64,000 nt of DNA from Hemicordylus capensis (Eukaryota > Chordata > Lepidosauria > Squamata > Cordylidae), in the NCBI RefSeq assembly GCF_027244095.1, contig NC_069662.1:17882501-17946500 (forward strand), written 5' to 3'. Made by a program: the position numbers and the translations under genes. Below, piece after piece: positions 17,287 through 29,721 of this stretch. Under the pieces are notes generated by a model, which saw nothing but the letters and a program-made list of their open reading frames with translations, was not told where the DNA came from and did not search any database. The number at the start of each line of letters is the position of its first letter. Within the stretch, counting starts at the first letter, position 1.

Positions 17287-19578
17287 ATGGTAGTGGAAGT
17301 GCGTGGCTTCTTCGGGGTCTATCTTCTGTATTGCACCAACCCTCGTTACCAAGGCCGGGTCTACGTTGGCTTCACAGTCAATCCTGAACGGCGTATTGGT
17401 CAGCACAATGCTGGGAAGCACCGTGGCGGGGCCTGGAAGACAAGCGGCCGTGGGCCTTGGTAGTCCCCTTTTCTGTCCCTCTGCGTCTTCACCCTTCTGT
17501 GTCTCGTTCTGAGACTCACCGTCTTGAGGGGGCTCCAGTGCATGCTGGGGAATGGGCTTTCTGAGCAGTGCATGTTGGGGAACTGAGCCCTCCTTGATCT
17601 CTCATTGCAGGGACATGGTGCTGATCGTTCATGGCTTCCCTTCCGATGTGGCTGCCCTGAGGGTAAGAGCTCAGTCTTAGCTCACAGCTGCCTCTTTTCT
17701 ACTTGCAGTGGATCTTCCCACTTCTGCTAATTCTTCAAAAAAAAAACAAAACAAAAAAACAACACCCTTTCATTGCCCTTTTTCTTGTTACTTCCCACAG
17801 TTTGAGTGGGCCTGGCAGCACCCACACGCTTCCCGCCGTCTCACTCACATCACCCGCCGCACCTCCCGGGAGACGCGCTTTGACTTCCACCTGCGCGTCT
17901 TAGCCCACATGCTCCGAGTGGCCCCCTGGTGCCGTTTGCCTCTGACTATTCGCTGGCTCAAGCAGGAATATCGCCGAGATTTCCCCGCTGGCTTGGAACC
18001 CCCACTGCACATGCCAGTGGCCTTTGGGCAGGTCCGAGCTGTCAAGGAGACCAAGGAAGCAAGATCAGTGCCCACAGAGGGACTGACAGCTGTTCCAAAA
18101 CGCTGTAGTGTCTGTCTCAAAAGGTTCCAGGTAACAGAAGAGTCTGGGCTGTCAGGTTCTTTCATCAAGAGCCCTGCGTTAGAGGAGGGAGAGGGGCTAG
18201 AGATCAGGACTTCATTTTGCCTGTCTTGAATCTAGTAACACTTTCATTGGAATCAGTCATCATCATCCGACACTTTGCTTAGCCAAAAGGGAAGTGGGTT
18301 TGTTTTAGATCCAAACTGGATAACAGCTTCTTCGGCATCTGCTCGGGGGTGGGGGGTGGATGGTTGGGTGTTCTTCTGGAAGGTGATGAGGACTGCAATT
18401 TTGAAACCTTCCTTTGCAGGATGAGGAGAACGACAGCCCCTTGCACTGTTTCCACTCTGGCTGCACCATGGCTGCTCATATTACATGCCTGGCTCAAGTT
18501 TTCCTAGAGAAAGAGCCAGATCAGTTCCTGCCCATAGAAGGGCAATGCCCAGGGTAGGTGACATCTGTGTGCATTGGCAGAACTAAAGAGGTGGCATACT
18601 TTGAATGCTGTTGATGCTCTTTTAAAAAATCAGTTATAACAGTTACTCAGTCCCTGCTTATTTATTTCCTGTTTCTCAGCTGCAAGAATCTTGTGCTCTG
18701 GGGAGATCTGATTCGGCACTATAAAGGTTGCTATGGCAATCTAGAGGCAGATCCTACCTCCTCCCAGGTAAAAAGCACCCACCCAAATTTCTGGACTGGT
18801 CTCTCTTGTGTTAGAAACCTAACTCTCTGTCATGTGGTCTTTAGCCAGCTCCACCACCAAGATTTTCCTGCTGCCTCAGAGGATTCTTCCCTTGTTGCAC
18901 CTTATGCCTGGAACACCCTGCCAGATCACCCCTTTGATGCCTCCTCTCTTATTTCCTTCAAACATCTCATCAAAACTCACAATTTTCTTGGAGCCTTTGC
19001 CCGAACTCCTTAGTCCCCATACCATAATACTGCAACTAAGCCATACACACACACACCATCCTTCGGGGATCCAGACAATACTTGTATGAAGTTCTGTCTG
19101 CCCCTTTAAAAACTGTCTCTCCCTCTCCCTGTACAGTATATAGATATAGATAGATAGATACATATGAAATTGCATATCATTTCTCTGTTGATCCACCTCC
19201 CTCTGTCATTCCTGTTGGATCTTTTTCAAGACTGAGCCCCTCCGGTAGGGACATGCCTTCTCATCTGTTGTAAAGCACCATGTGAATGGATGCCACCATA
19301 TACATCATAATCACCAGAGGAAATATGCCACATAATTTAAGACCCATCCTATTTATATAATCTTTTCTCCTTTTTACTGTTTTGGACTCTTTCTCTCATC
19401 CAACAATAGGTTAATTTCTTTTCTATGCCAGTTAACTCCTTTTTTGGACCACATCATTAATGAAATGTAATACCTACCTGTTCCACTTTGATATGCTCAT
19501 CTCACCTCTCTTTCCTTTATTTTATGCCTGCAGGAACATTGGACCAATGAGCTGAACTGTGAAGGAGCCTGTATGTGA
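17287..19578 (+). CDS. SLX1A: SLX1 structure-specific endonuclease catalytic subunit, complete
   Basis: Nuclease subunit of SLX1-SLX4, cutting Holliday junctions and flaps in the nucleus (family knowledge). Coding exons: 17287-17459, 17611-17662, 17801-18130, 18420-18553, 18680-18767, 19534-19578; 273 residues against 275 in human. GIY-YIG domain at residues 8-80: GVYLLY, VYVGFT, catalytic Arg36 (ERRIGQHN) and metal-binding Glu77 (FEWAWQHP) are intact. The C-terminal RING-like zinc domain has CSVC, CFHSGC, HITCLA and CPGC, then LWGDLI. The end EHWTNEL matches human EAHWTDLLET. The chosen ATG has a good context (GGTGGCCATGG); the frame upstream lies behind an acceptor AG at 17251-17252, so 17253-17286 is 5' UTR. 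ATTAAA at 19807-19812 may serve polyadenylation. The last intron contains L2 remnants. Confidence 0.96.
18835..19310 (+). mobile_element. L2-like LINE remnant in the last SLX1A intron
   Basis: The plus-strand peptide APYAWNTLP followed by [12 protein letters not shown] fits the C-terminal end of L2-clade ORF2. The rest is the 3' UTR with a GATA/TA-rich run at 19140-19160. The element is old and broken. Confidence 0.6.
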
Positions 19579-22015
19579 AAACCCTGATCAAAACGGACCC
19601 CTCCCTTCCCTTCTGGACAATGGCAGAGTCCCTAGGAATCCTCACACTTAATGTGGCCCTTCTTTAAACCCTCTTCTCCTCTTTCTCTCAGAGGGCTGGG
19701 CTCCCAAAATCAGCTTCCTTTACTTTCCCAGCTGGACCTGGGATCTTTGAATTCTGAACACTATAATCATGTAACAAAAGACTTATTCATTTTTAAACAT
19801 TGAATAATTAAATTAAAAAACCAAGAATTGGGCAGGATTTCTGTGAAATAATGGGGTGGGGGACAGAATTCCTTGAATCTCTGGCAACAGAATAGAATCA
19901 AAGCTTGCTAGACTTGTAAAAGCCCCTGCAAAACCAGGATGCCTGAGTTTTCTTAGAAATACACAGGATTGATACCTATATGAGCATATGAGAGTCAGTG
20001 TGGTGTAGTGGTTAGCATGTTGGACTAGGACTGGGAAGACCCGAGTTCAAATCCCCATTCAGCCATGACACTCATTGGGTGACTCTGGGCCAGTCACTTC
20101 TCTCTCTCAGCCTAACCTATCTCAGAGGGTTGTTCCTTGGAAGAAAAACAGGATATATAAATGTTTTCATTTGTGCTGCTGCAACTCAAAATGTTGAATG
20201 GGAACAGGCTATTCAGTTGCAGCTACAAGAGAAAAAAAGAACCTGTGAACCCAGAGAGTGTAAGTAGAAATTACTTCTAGTTTATGCAGCCTCTGTAGTT
20301 TGAGTGTGTACCGAAAACCTAGAGCACTGTCTAAAATTAATCTCCAGTTTTTCTACCACGACTACCATGTTTCTTCTGCATTTCTGCTCTCTGTATTATA
20401 AGAGGCCTTCTGATTGGTGCTGGAGGCAGAATACAGTAACTGCTGTATTTTACGATTTGTAAAAATGGATATTTGTACAATTGTAAAATACAATTTGTAA
20501 AAATGGATAGCCAGTGTTGTTCCTTTGTCCCTATAGTGCTACACGCAGCTGAAAATCAGGATCGAATGTCTAGTGGGGCTTCTCCACTTGAGCCTGCATA
20601 ACTCTTCCTATGCTCCATTTGCCTCTTATAAGCTACAAGCTTTGGGGCTTTGCCACCACCATGCTTATCTCACACATCCCCAAATACTTTTTTGCATTAG
20701 GAGGAGATGCTGTGCTGGGGTTGGATACGGACAGTTGCTTTCCCCTTGCTAAATATAAGAGAATCACCACTTTAAAGGGGGCCTCTCTGCTCAGTGAGCA
20801 GGGGGCATTACAAGTAGAGGTACAGAAAAGCCCTATGCCCAGTACCTGTCACACTAAAATGGATTTTCAGGCAGAGGATGAATCTGGACGAGGCACTGGG
20901 CAGAAGTTTTGTGTGGAGTGTTCCCTTATAGCAGAGATACTGGCCACCATCCAAACTAACGCTGCCCCTGCACAACAAAGCTGGGCACCTGCAAGTAGGT
21001 CAAATCACTGGGGGAAATCCCAAAGTAGCATTTCTGCACAGATGTCCCCTGCAACGTAAATGGACAGAGGAGCCCCACAGGTTGTGTACTTTGTTGCACA
21101 AGTGCAAGGATGTTTATGACAAGGATGTTTATGTTCTCCTTAAAGAACCTGTTAGGGATAGATCAGTCCTGAAGAGCTATTCTGATTGGTAGGGGCAGGG
21201 GCAGAGGGCATCCTGCCCTGCTGACACCCCCAATAATCAGCCTCCCGAAGTGACTGCCTCAAAGGTACTTCCCAACTGTGGCTTTTTATATCGAACATGA
21301 AAAATACATAGTTCTTGATGCAAGGGAAGAAATAAGCTTAGTTCTGAAGCACTTGAAAAACTAATGTTCTTTTTCTGGACTGTTCAAAACATGCTACGTT
21401 ATCTTGTCTCAGTAATCCTTTCAAGTCCTGTTTGGTAGCCAGCATGATTGTCCCTGTATTGCACGTGGGAAGGGGAAGACTGAGAGAACATGGCTTCCTT
21501 AAGGTCTCTGAATAAGTTCACGGATGAGGCGAAAGTTGAACCAGTGACTTTTCAGATCACGTTGTTAGCCATTAAAGTATATCAGATGACCAGCTGATTG
21601 GAACTGGAAAGTTTGTTTACATAAGTGGATGTAATTTCCCCATTGTGCTCTGGGTTCTCCATTTCATAATAGTGACCAGCTGTGGGGAATCAGGAATATA
21701 TGGCATACCTCTACTCCCCCAAACCAAATTAGCCATAACAGCTATGTGTACGAGCCCTTAGATTTGGATATGCTCAGGCCTGTATCTATTCTGTGCTGAA
21801 AAAGAAAAGGTCAAAAGGTAAGCTGGATTTCTTAACCATGCACTTAAGGAACAGCTGTGACTGCAGACAATTTTTTCTAGAACATAACTTAATTTTTGAC
21901 TGTTTGGTTTATATGTTGTACATTCAAAATGTGTGCGCTGCTACTAAATAGAATAATTGTGGGGGAAATTGGAAATAAAGTATTAAAGAGATGCTGAGTT
22001 GACCTTCTTTTACAA
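19579..22015. other. Intergenic DNA downstream of SLX1A
   Basis: Holds SLX1A 3' flank, a CORE/MIR-like SINE (19985-20163, +), and otherwise no recognised element. A 149-codon open frame at 20610-21059 has no family resemblance and is treated as chance. Confidence 0.55.
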
Positions 22016-24295
22016 AAAGTTCACATGCGATCACAACTCCTTAATGGCTGAATCAGCTACATCTCATGGACTCAGAAACTGCAGGAACACAATATCTCCC
22101 CACCTGAGCACTAACACAGGCAAAAGACTCACCATAGGGCCATATAACACTCTGCTCAGCAGGCACTGACTACCGCAAGTCAGCCATTACCTACGACAAG
22201 GACTGCTTGCTTGCTTTTTCCCCTATGCAGCCTTCCCTCTCCAGCCAGGGCTGCCAGCATTTCAACCTGCCAGGGCCTCTGGGTCTAACAGCAGCCTAAT
22301 GCACAGGGATTAGTGGACAAACGTTACCTGCTGATTTGGCGCATCAGGTGCAAAGGGAAGCCAGGCCAGTGATTTTTGGGTAAGGTGGCAGTCCTGTCTC
22401 TAGTGCTGGCGTTTATTCCAAGCTGGATTAGGCTGCTGCTTCTTTTCACCAAGTGCTGCTGTGGTGTTCAGTGCCAACGAAGACCCACATGTGTCCCCAA
22501 AGACAGTGGAGGCTGGTGTCACCCTTGCTAGCTGGCAGACCTCTCTGCTCTTGTAGCGATTTGTACCTCCAGACTCTCATACTGTTCTATTAAGAGCAGT
22601 CAACTTCAGGCTTGAGCACAGCAAGGTGCCTACTTTCTACTGGCTCAGCAAAGTCTACTGGCAAAAGTCTACTGGCTCAGCAAAGCTCCCTCCTTGCCAA
22701 CATGTTGAATGGCCTCCTCTAAAGGTATGGGCAATTTCCACCACCCTCTCCTTGCAGAAGCATCTGCTGGTTTAGGCTCCATGTCATGAAGAAAGGGTTA
22801 TCCCTGTGTTCTTCATGGTAAGGCCCAGAGGCCAGTGGCAGCCCCTACAGCCCAAAGAGTGGCCCTCTGACTCGTTTATTGGATCTGTGCAAAGCTTTGG
22901 CTGAAGCTAAATACGCTGCAGAGTCCACCTGGCACCATGTGGAGATGACCATTCTCACTGTGCAGTGCTGCACTTTGCCCAGTGCTGGGGGGCTCCTTGA
23001 AGGGAGCCCTGCACCATATTGGCAGGCATGCCTGAAGTGCTGGGAAGGGTCGCTCTTCTCAGTGCTTTCCCCACACAGCTCTCTTAAAGGGCCCTCCTAG
23101 AGGTCAGCACAGTGGGAAGTGGCTCTCACACGGAATGTTTCCCCCCGAAGTGGCCCCTGCTTGAAAGGCAGTGAAGATCACCGGGCTATCCCCTTCTGCA
23201 CATAAGAAGCTGGTTTATATACTGACTCAGACCAATGTGCTACACACACACACACACACACTTTTTCAACCACACACAAAAGTTCGCAATGCTGTTTATG
23301 TAACAAGGGGATGATTCTCTGTCCCAAAGGGATCCAGAACAAAACATGCAGACCCGAGTAACAACCACTGGGAAAGATGCAAAGCTGGGCAGAAAAGGGA
23401 CAGTTGTGGTCCCTGTGCAAAAGTATGAGAGCGCCACCACTTGGAAAGGTGCCTCTCTGTCCCGCTAGCAGGGATGAGCCCAGTAATACCAGACCGCCCA
23501 GGACTGTCCAAATAACAGCACTGCCAGGCCTCTCAAGGATGGAAACCTTGCCCAGTCCTATCATCTGCAAACCTTTTAACGGAAGAGGCTGGGGACTGAA
23601 TCTGAAGCCACTTCCATGCAAACTGTGTGCCACCGAGCTACAGCTGCCTCTTCTCCAGCAAACATGGGTTTAAAAAAACAAGAAAAGGAAGGCATTCCGT
23701 CTAAAAATCACATCCCGGATCAGGCAATGTTGGGTGATGTTCCTTTCTCTCTGATGCTCCTTCAGTCTCGTTGCCTTTTGCCAGTGAAAGAAGTAGGCAT
23801 CGATCTTTCCCCCGTCCCAATCAAAGGAGAGCCCTCTCAAAACTTGCTTGTTCTCAGACGTGCTCTGATTCCCGGATAAAATACGTGCACCAACCAACGC
23901 GCTTGAAGCTGCCTTCTGTAACAGCTTCGCCTGCATTCTGAGCCTTGCAGAGCAATCCGCAGCCATGCTTCTGCCCTCTAGATGCAGAGTCAAATGCTGC
24001 CACACAGAGACCAGATGCAGCGGATGCGCCGTCAAGACCTTCCTTGGCTGCAACCAAAGTAAAGGGTACATTATCAGAAGCAGCTCTCCATCAATTTGGG
24101 CCATAGCCTAGACTGAACTAGAGGGCAGAGGCCTCCCATTGGGCCAAGGCTACATACTGATCAACACAGTCAGGGGGAAAGGCACGTGGTCCTCTCTCGA
24201 AGATTTGTACCACTTTAAAATGCAAGTGAATGCTCACTGATGTACAGACAGGCTCACTTCAGGTAGAGAGCTATCTGACCAGGAAGAAGACTAGA
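22016..24295. other. Intergenic DNA with mixed repeats
   Basis: 22016-22940: nothing recognised. 22940-23195: third copy of the unclassified repeat seen at 9925 and 10680. 23200-23655: a minus-strand tRNA-half SINE split by foreign sequence that starts with (AC)n at 23241-23261. 23670-24295: nothing recognised. Confidence 0.5.
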
Positions 24296-24510
24296 CCGGG
24301 GTTCTTAAACTGGGGTCCCCAGATGTTGTTGGACTACAACTCCCTTTAGCCATTGTGGCTGGAGATGATGGGAGTTGTGATACCATCATCTACATTTTTA
24401 GACGGTGAGCCCCTGGGGGACAGGGAGCCATTTTTATTTATTTATTTATTTATATCTATGTCAACTGCTTTGGGAACTTTTGCCGAAAAACGGTATATAA
24501 ATATTCATCG
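24296..24510. repeat. Half MITE joined to LINE-like tail
   Basis: 24296-24395 is the palindromic MITE (GGACTACAACTCCC and inverse GGGAGTTGTGA). It runs straight into a LINE-type 3' tail with TTTATTTATTTATTTA and GGTATATAAATATTCATC. Confidence 0.55.
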
Positions 24511-24840
24511 TATTCATATTCCTAGTCGGACATCTGGGGAGCCATGTCCGAGATCCCCTGGAGTTAAGCCATTCATTTTGGGGGCTTCCAGAGAATCCAA
24601 GGAGGCCTCAGGAGCTTGGTAAGAGATTCCCAAATGTGAAGATCAGCAATGCCAGACAACAAGCTTCCCAGAAAGACTGCTTGCTTCCCACTACTAATCG
24701 AGCCCTGCCGCAGCTGGCCACAGAAGAGCAGGGGACGCGCTTGGCTTTGCACCTGTGCAACTCTAGCACAGTGGAAGTGAGGCTCAACAAGCTTGGGTTG
24801 AGCCTGGGCATCATACATGAGCCAAGGGTGTGTGCTAGAG

Positions 24841-24958
24841 CAGGGATTCTCAACCTTGGGTCTCCAGATGTTACTGGACTTCAACTCCCATAACCCCCAA
24901 CTAAAGGCCACTGGGGCTGGGGATTATGGGCACTGAAGTCCAATAGAATCCCTGTACT
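24841..24958. mobile_element. Palindromic hAT-like MITE, complete copy
   Basis: Ends CAGGGATTCTCAACCTTGGG and, inverted, AGAATCCCTG. The arms hold GGACTTCAACTCCCA and its inverse around GGCCACTGGGGCTGG. Confidence 0.7.
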
Positions 24959-25223
24959 AGAGGATGGCCAGAATCCTCTGCAGCAGGCAGAAGGGTTCCT
25001 CAGCAGACCCGTCAATGGGGAAAGGCTGCCCATCTGGGGAAAAGTTTGAAAATTACTGACTGGCCAGAATGTTTCTTCCTGACATGTTCGCTTTCCATAG
25101 GAAGTGAATGCTTGACTATTCAAGAAATGTTTCTCGCCTTTCTTTTTTCAAATGTGTAGTCCAAGGAGGCCTGTAGCACGATTTCCCCGATTATGTAAAA
25201 CCAGCCTTCAGCCTTTTATTGTC

Positions 25224-25412
25224 ATAGGAACATAGGAAGCTGCCTTCTACCGAGTCAGAGCGTTGCTCCATCTAGCTCAGTACTTTCTACACTGACTGGC
25301 AGCAGTTCTCCCAGGTTGCAGGCAGGAGCCTCTCCCAGCCCTATCTGGAGATGCTGCCAGCTGGGACCTTCTGCTTGTGAAACAAATGCTCAACCACACA
25401 GCCAGCCCCCTC
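25224..25412 (-). repeat. tRNA-half SINE (5S/tRNA family)
   Basis: Begins on the plus strand with AGGAACATAGGAAGCTGCCT and ends in the decayed tRNA-Ala unit; the 5S half is absent. 25413-25700 shows nothing further. Confidence 0.7.
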
Positions 25413-25715
25413 CATGCTGTCCTATCCCTTCACTGTCTTATTCCCAACTTTCAGATAAATGATTCCCCTCCTCCCCTTTTCTGCTCATTTCATCTTTGAC
25501 CAATCACTCCCTCCTTTCTCCCACTAATGCCCAAACAATTCACACCTTCCAGTTTGCCCCTTCCACGTACTCACTGGTTAGAAACTAACTCTCTCGCACC
25601 CTGCTTTGCACTCTCCACCTACTCCCACAGACCCTTAACTTTGGATCTTGGACAAGGTGTGGATGCCTTTGGCTGAGATTATCCTAGAACACCGCCCCTC
25701 CCCCCCGGCCCCATA

Positions 25716-25925
25716 TGAGCATGGTGTAGTGGTTTGGAATAGGATTGGAGAGATCTGAATTCAAATCCCCATTCATCCATGAAGCCTGCTGGATGACCCT
25801 GGGCCAGTCATGCTCTTTCAGCTTGGCCTACCTCACAGGATTGTTGTGAGGATAAAAGGAGAGGGGAGAGAGAACCAAGTGTGCTGCCCTGAGCTTCTTG
25901 GAGGAAGGGTGGGTTGCATAAATCT
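25716..25925 (+). repeat. CORE/MIR-like SINE downstream of SCAN-ZNF gene
   Basis: Contains GGTGTAGTGG, TTCAAATCCCCATTC, GACCCTGGGCCAGTCATGCT and GGATTGTTGTGAGGAT in MIR order. It ends about 100 bases from the stop codon of the zinc-finger gene. Confidence 0.7.
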
Positions 25926-26028
25926 TCCTGTTCTCTCTCCCCACCCGCCCAACACGATAACAGGTCCCCCAGGCTCATCACACCAAATCCAGGCCGTGGA
26001 CCTACAAGAGAGAAAAGGAGAACAACCC

Positions 26029-29000
26029 CTACCATGAGTGGCGTCTCTGATGGTTTACAACATGCGACCGGCGCGTGAATCTCTTCCCGCAGTAAGCGCA
26101 CTGATGGGGTTTCTCCCCTGAGTGAATGAGGAGGTGCTTTGTGAGGGTTGTGTTCCGGTTGAAGCTATTCCCACATTCAGGGCACTGGTAGGGCTTCTCA
26201 CCCGTGTGGATTCTTTCATGTCTAATGAGGTCCCACTTCTTGCGGAACCTTTTCCCGCACTCCTTACACAGATGCCGTTTTGCTTCCGGGTCAGTGAGGA
26301 CCCCTCCGAGGCCTCTGTCTGTGATCACCCTCATGGAAAGACAGCTTTTCTGCTGCCTTCCTAAACCACGCTCACTCACATACGGTCTTATGGGGTCACT
26401 TCTTGGGAAAGTGTCCTCTACAAACTCTAGTGTCCCTTGAGGTCGCCTTTGTTGCTCCTCTGCCTCAGGTTCTCCCTGGTGTGCCTCCTTGGCCCTGGTA
26501 TGGTTCACAAAATTGCTTTCTGCTAGGGGAAAGGAAGAAACCAAGTATTTTACTTCTGCTGCTCAGAGAACAAGGAAGGAAGATTCTTCATTTTCTTGTT
26601 CCTTGAGAAAGTTGTCTTGCTGGTGCCAAATTTAGTTAGACTATTTATTTAAAACATTTATATTCTGCCTTTTGGCCCAACAACAGGCATCTGAGTTGGC
26701 TGATTAGAAGACACATCTAATGCACAATAAACATAATTTCTTTTCAAAAGATGGTAACAGATAAAAGACTATGTCAGGAGTTCTCAGATGTAGATGGACA
26801 TCTTCCATCATCATCATCCCGCCCCCTGGTCAGAGGTTCTCAAACTTGTTGGATAACATCTGGGGTCCTAAGGTTGAGAATCTCTGGCTTATAGTAAGGG
26901 TCCGGTGAGGGGAGACCTGTACCCTTCCCTTCACTTTGTTATCAGATTGCTACCTAGCATGTTATAGCCCTGTTACAGATACCTTGTGAACTGCAGTCTT
27001 CGATGTGGTCTTGCTTGGCTTCCCTGTGAGGATGTCTCTGTGCTGTGTCTGAAATAGCCTGATCTATAATAGGGGAGTTCACAATCACCATCTCAATTGG
27101 CACTGTGATCTAATACAAACAAAAAGGAGGGAGAGGGCAGTTAAATCAGTGTAGGGATGAATTTTGTAATTACATGCAAAATGCAGCACCTGCTTTCCCC
27201 TGGAAGCAATGGGCAGGGCTTCTGCAAATGATCTGCATGGAAACTGACACCGGCTGCAGAATCTGGCACCAGAGATCCCTCTGACAGGGATTCCTAGATA
27301 TTGTTGACTACAACCCCTGCTAACTTGGCAAAGAGGCACCTTTTAATGTGGTGATTTTCTTTATTGAGCAGGGGGAGAGTAACTGGCCCTCTCCAACCCC
27401 AGCACAGTACCTCCAGTGACTCTTGCTGGTGTCTATCTTATGGTTTTGTTTAGATTGTGAGCCCTTTGGGGGCAGGGATCCATCATATTTATGTATTGTC
27501 CCTGAGCCATTTTTGGAAGGGTGGTATAGAAATCAAATTAATAATAATACAACTTCCAAAATCCCCAAGCAAAAGCCATTGCAGCTGGTGATTCTGGGAG
27601 TTGTAGTCAACAACATCTGTGAATCCCCATTAGAGGGAACACACTGCCTGGCACCCAGGGAAGTGGACTTTTCATGTTTGTTTCTTGGCTTTAAATCAAG
27701 TCTCTTGCCCTTATGGTGTGGCAATAATTGATGGAGTTTTCAGAAGCCCTCTTCAAACCTTGGCTTCAGGCTGCAGTTCATTTCAAGCACTTTGGCCAAG
27801 ACTGGTTGGTATGCATGTCATGATCAATCTTGGCTTGTTTCTAGCCATCGTTGGAAGTCAAATTCTTCCAACCTGTGCACGAGCAGGAGAAGAGGGAGTG
27901 TGCCCCTCCAAGGCTAAAAGATGCCACATGGAACTGAGACTTAACCTTAGTTCCATGTGACATATGACCCAATGCATGCCTTCCAGTGGCCAAGAGATGC
28001 AGTTACCCATATGTATGGTGGCAGTGACCAACCTTCTGACATTCACCATAACATATACAACATGCATACGCATAAGAGAGAAATGCCAAGCAGTGTGTTG
28101 AGTATGTGTGTCTAGGAAGCAGCTGAGCAGAAAGTTTTGTTTGAGGAAGGGGTGGCAGTATAATGGGCTTGCAGAGGAGGGTCAGAAAAAGATTGTAATA
28201 ATAGAATTTTAGGGCAGGAAGGGACCTAGAAAGTCTTTTATATGTGGTTCCTTCTGCAACTTTGCACGACACAATTATAGCACCCAATGTTGGACGACAA
28301 ATTCCTCCCACAATTACACTAGAAGGCAAAGCCCACTTTAAACTGAAAGGAACACTCACTTCATAAATAGCAATGAGGTCACACAGGACTGCAGTCAAAG
28401 CCTGTAAGTTCAAAGTGGACAGAGACGCATTGGCATGCATTTGTATTCTGAGTTCGGTAAGCATGACCTGCCCATGTGGGCCACATGTAATTTATGGGTT
28501 AGCCAATTTTTAAATCTAAGAGATTTATGATTTTAGATCTAAGGGAGTTATGTTGGTTTTGAGAGGAAAATAGAGACTTTGCATATCTCGTGAAACAGGT
28601 AGGTTTTTTAAAAAACAAAAATTCAGAACAAGATGATGATTATCCAATCTGCCATGCAATCCTGCGGGGCTGGCATGTCTATTTTTTGCATGATATTATT
28701 ACTGTCTAAGAAGCTGGAAAAACCTACTGGACAGATACGGATGCAGGCCAAATTTCTGCCACTAACGTAAGCAGAACTCAATTTATTTCTTTTTCATTTT
28801 TGCAAATCTGAGACTGCTCTCCCTAGAAAAACTGGGATTGAAAAGTTCCTCACCTGTTGCTCCCACCTCTTGGCCACTTGCTGTTCCTGCAAGAACTCCT
28901 CAGCAAGTGCCACTGCCTGGTCACAAGTCTCAGGTCCACGTTCCCTAATCCAGTCTTGCATTTCCTGTGGCAGAATGACAAGGAACTGCTCTAAGATGAG

Positions 29001-29721
29001 CAAATCCAGGATCTGCTCCTTGGTCTGGCTCTCAGGCCTCAGCCAACGATGGCAAAGGTCCTGGAGTTGTCGGTATGTTCCTCGTGGCCCCTCGGCATCC
29101 TGGTAACAAAAGTGCCTAAAGCCCTGGCGGTGTGTCTCTGTGGCAATATAGTTGTCCAGCCTCAAAATGGCCACCTTCACTTTCCCATAGTCAGCCTTGT
29201 CTTTGGCTTCCAGACTAAAATAGGCCTGCTGGGCTTGTCCACCAAGGACCGGCACGAGCCGAGTCACCCACTCTTCCCGGGGCCACTGAGAAGCATCAGC
29301 CACTCGCTCAAAGGTGGCCAGGTAGGCCTCGGTGTTACCCGCTTGAGCCAGAGGCGGCAACTGCACATTGTCCCATACGGGGGTGCTCACAGGAGCAGGC
29401 ACCACCTCCAACACTCTTTGCCACTGACAATCCCAGTTCTGAAGTGGCTTCTCTATCAGTTCCTGCTTTACCCTTGATGCAGATGTCCCTCTCAGTAACT
29501 CCTCAGTGGTTCCAGACTGCATGAGAGAGGGGAATTTTCCATCGCCTCCTCTTGCACTGCTCTCTGCTTGGCACTGAGCCTCCATTTTCACTCGAATCTG
29601 TAGTGGCAGCACTGGATCCATAGCGTCTCCTGAAGAAGTGGCCATTTTGTTTGTGTGCTGCTGCGCAGCCATTTTGTTTCTCGATGAAGTACGTGGCCCT
29701 TGTCACAGCAGTTCTATCTCA
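26029..29721 (-). CDS. SCAN domain C2H2 zinc-finger protein, three fingers
   Basis: Probable sequence-specific DNA-binding nuclear protein; SCAN mediates dimerisation (family knowledge). Exons on the minus strand: 28854-29721 (ATG at 29670-29672, acceptor TTTTCTGTTTAG before 29721), 26983-27109, 26029-26522; 479 residues with agreeing phases (0, then 1). Residues 112-178 resemble a Gag capsid N-terminal half (FERVADASQWPREEWVTRLV); residues 182-265 are SCAN (FRHFCYQ, WLRPESQTKEQILDLLILEQ, LPQEMQDWIRE, AVALAEEFL). Exon 2 is a plain acidic linker. Fingers at 401-421, 429-449 and 457-477 are joined by TGEKPYQ and SGEKPHQ; the contact positions (-1,2,3,6) read K/W/D/R, R/T/T/K, R/S/H/N. No KRAB exon was found in the 1.7 kb intron. 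A donor at 31592 suggests a 5' UTR exon upstream. The exact orthologue is not recognised. Confidence 0.9.
26775..26890. repeat. Decayed MITE copy between finger and linker exons
   Basis: Holds GAGGTTCTCAAACTTG and the inverse end CCTAAGGTTGAGAATCTCTG of the ACTACAACTCCCA family. Confidence 0.5.
26983..27109 (-). CDS. Linker exon of the three-finger SCAN-ZNF gene
   Basis: Bounded by acceptor GTATTAG and donor GTATCT, 127 bases, phase 0 in and phase 1 out, exactly joining the SCAN and finger exons. It encodes ITVPIEMVIVNSPIIDQAIS and a polar end. This kind of short spacer exon is normal between SCAN and fingers. It is supported by phase and open frame only. Confidence 0.7.
27288..27640. mobile_element. 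Palindromic MITE interrupted by LINE-like tail repeat
   Basis: The left arm CAGGGATTCCTAGATATTGT (27290-27309) and right arm GGGAGTTGTAGTCAACAACA are parted by the 27312-27548 element, the same repeat as at 15105-15378. It sits in the SCAN-ZNF intron 27110-28853. The rest of that intron (27650-28853) holds no recognised repeat apart from an 11-bp hairpin at 27929-27961. Confidence 0.6.
28854..29672 (-). CDS. SCAN exon of the three-finger gene
   Basis: One open exon of 273 codons: a variable acidic N-terminus (1-110), a capsid-like segment (112-178) and the SCAN box (182-265). The donor is CAG/GTGAGG at 28854/28853. The reading frame is intact throughout, which argues for a live host gene. 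Confidence 0.9.

Noticed and set aside
20610-21059. 149-codon open frame on the plus strand
   Set aside because: No known domain, no splice or promoter context, and composition like surrounding noncoding DNA.
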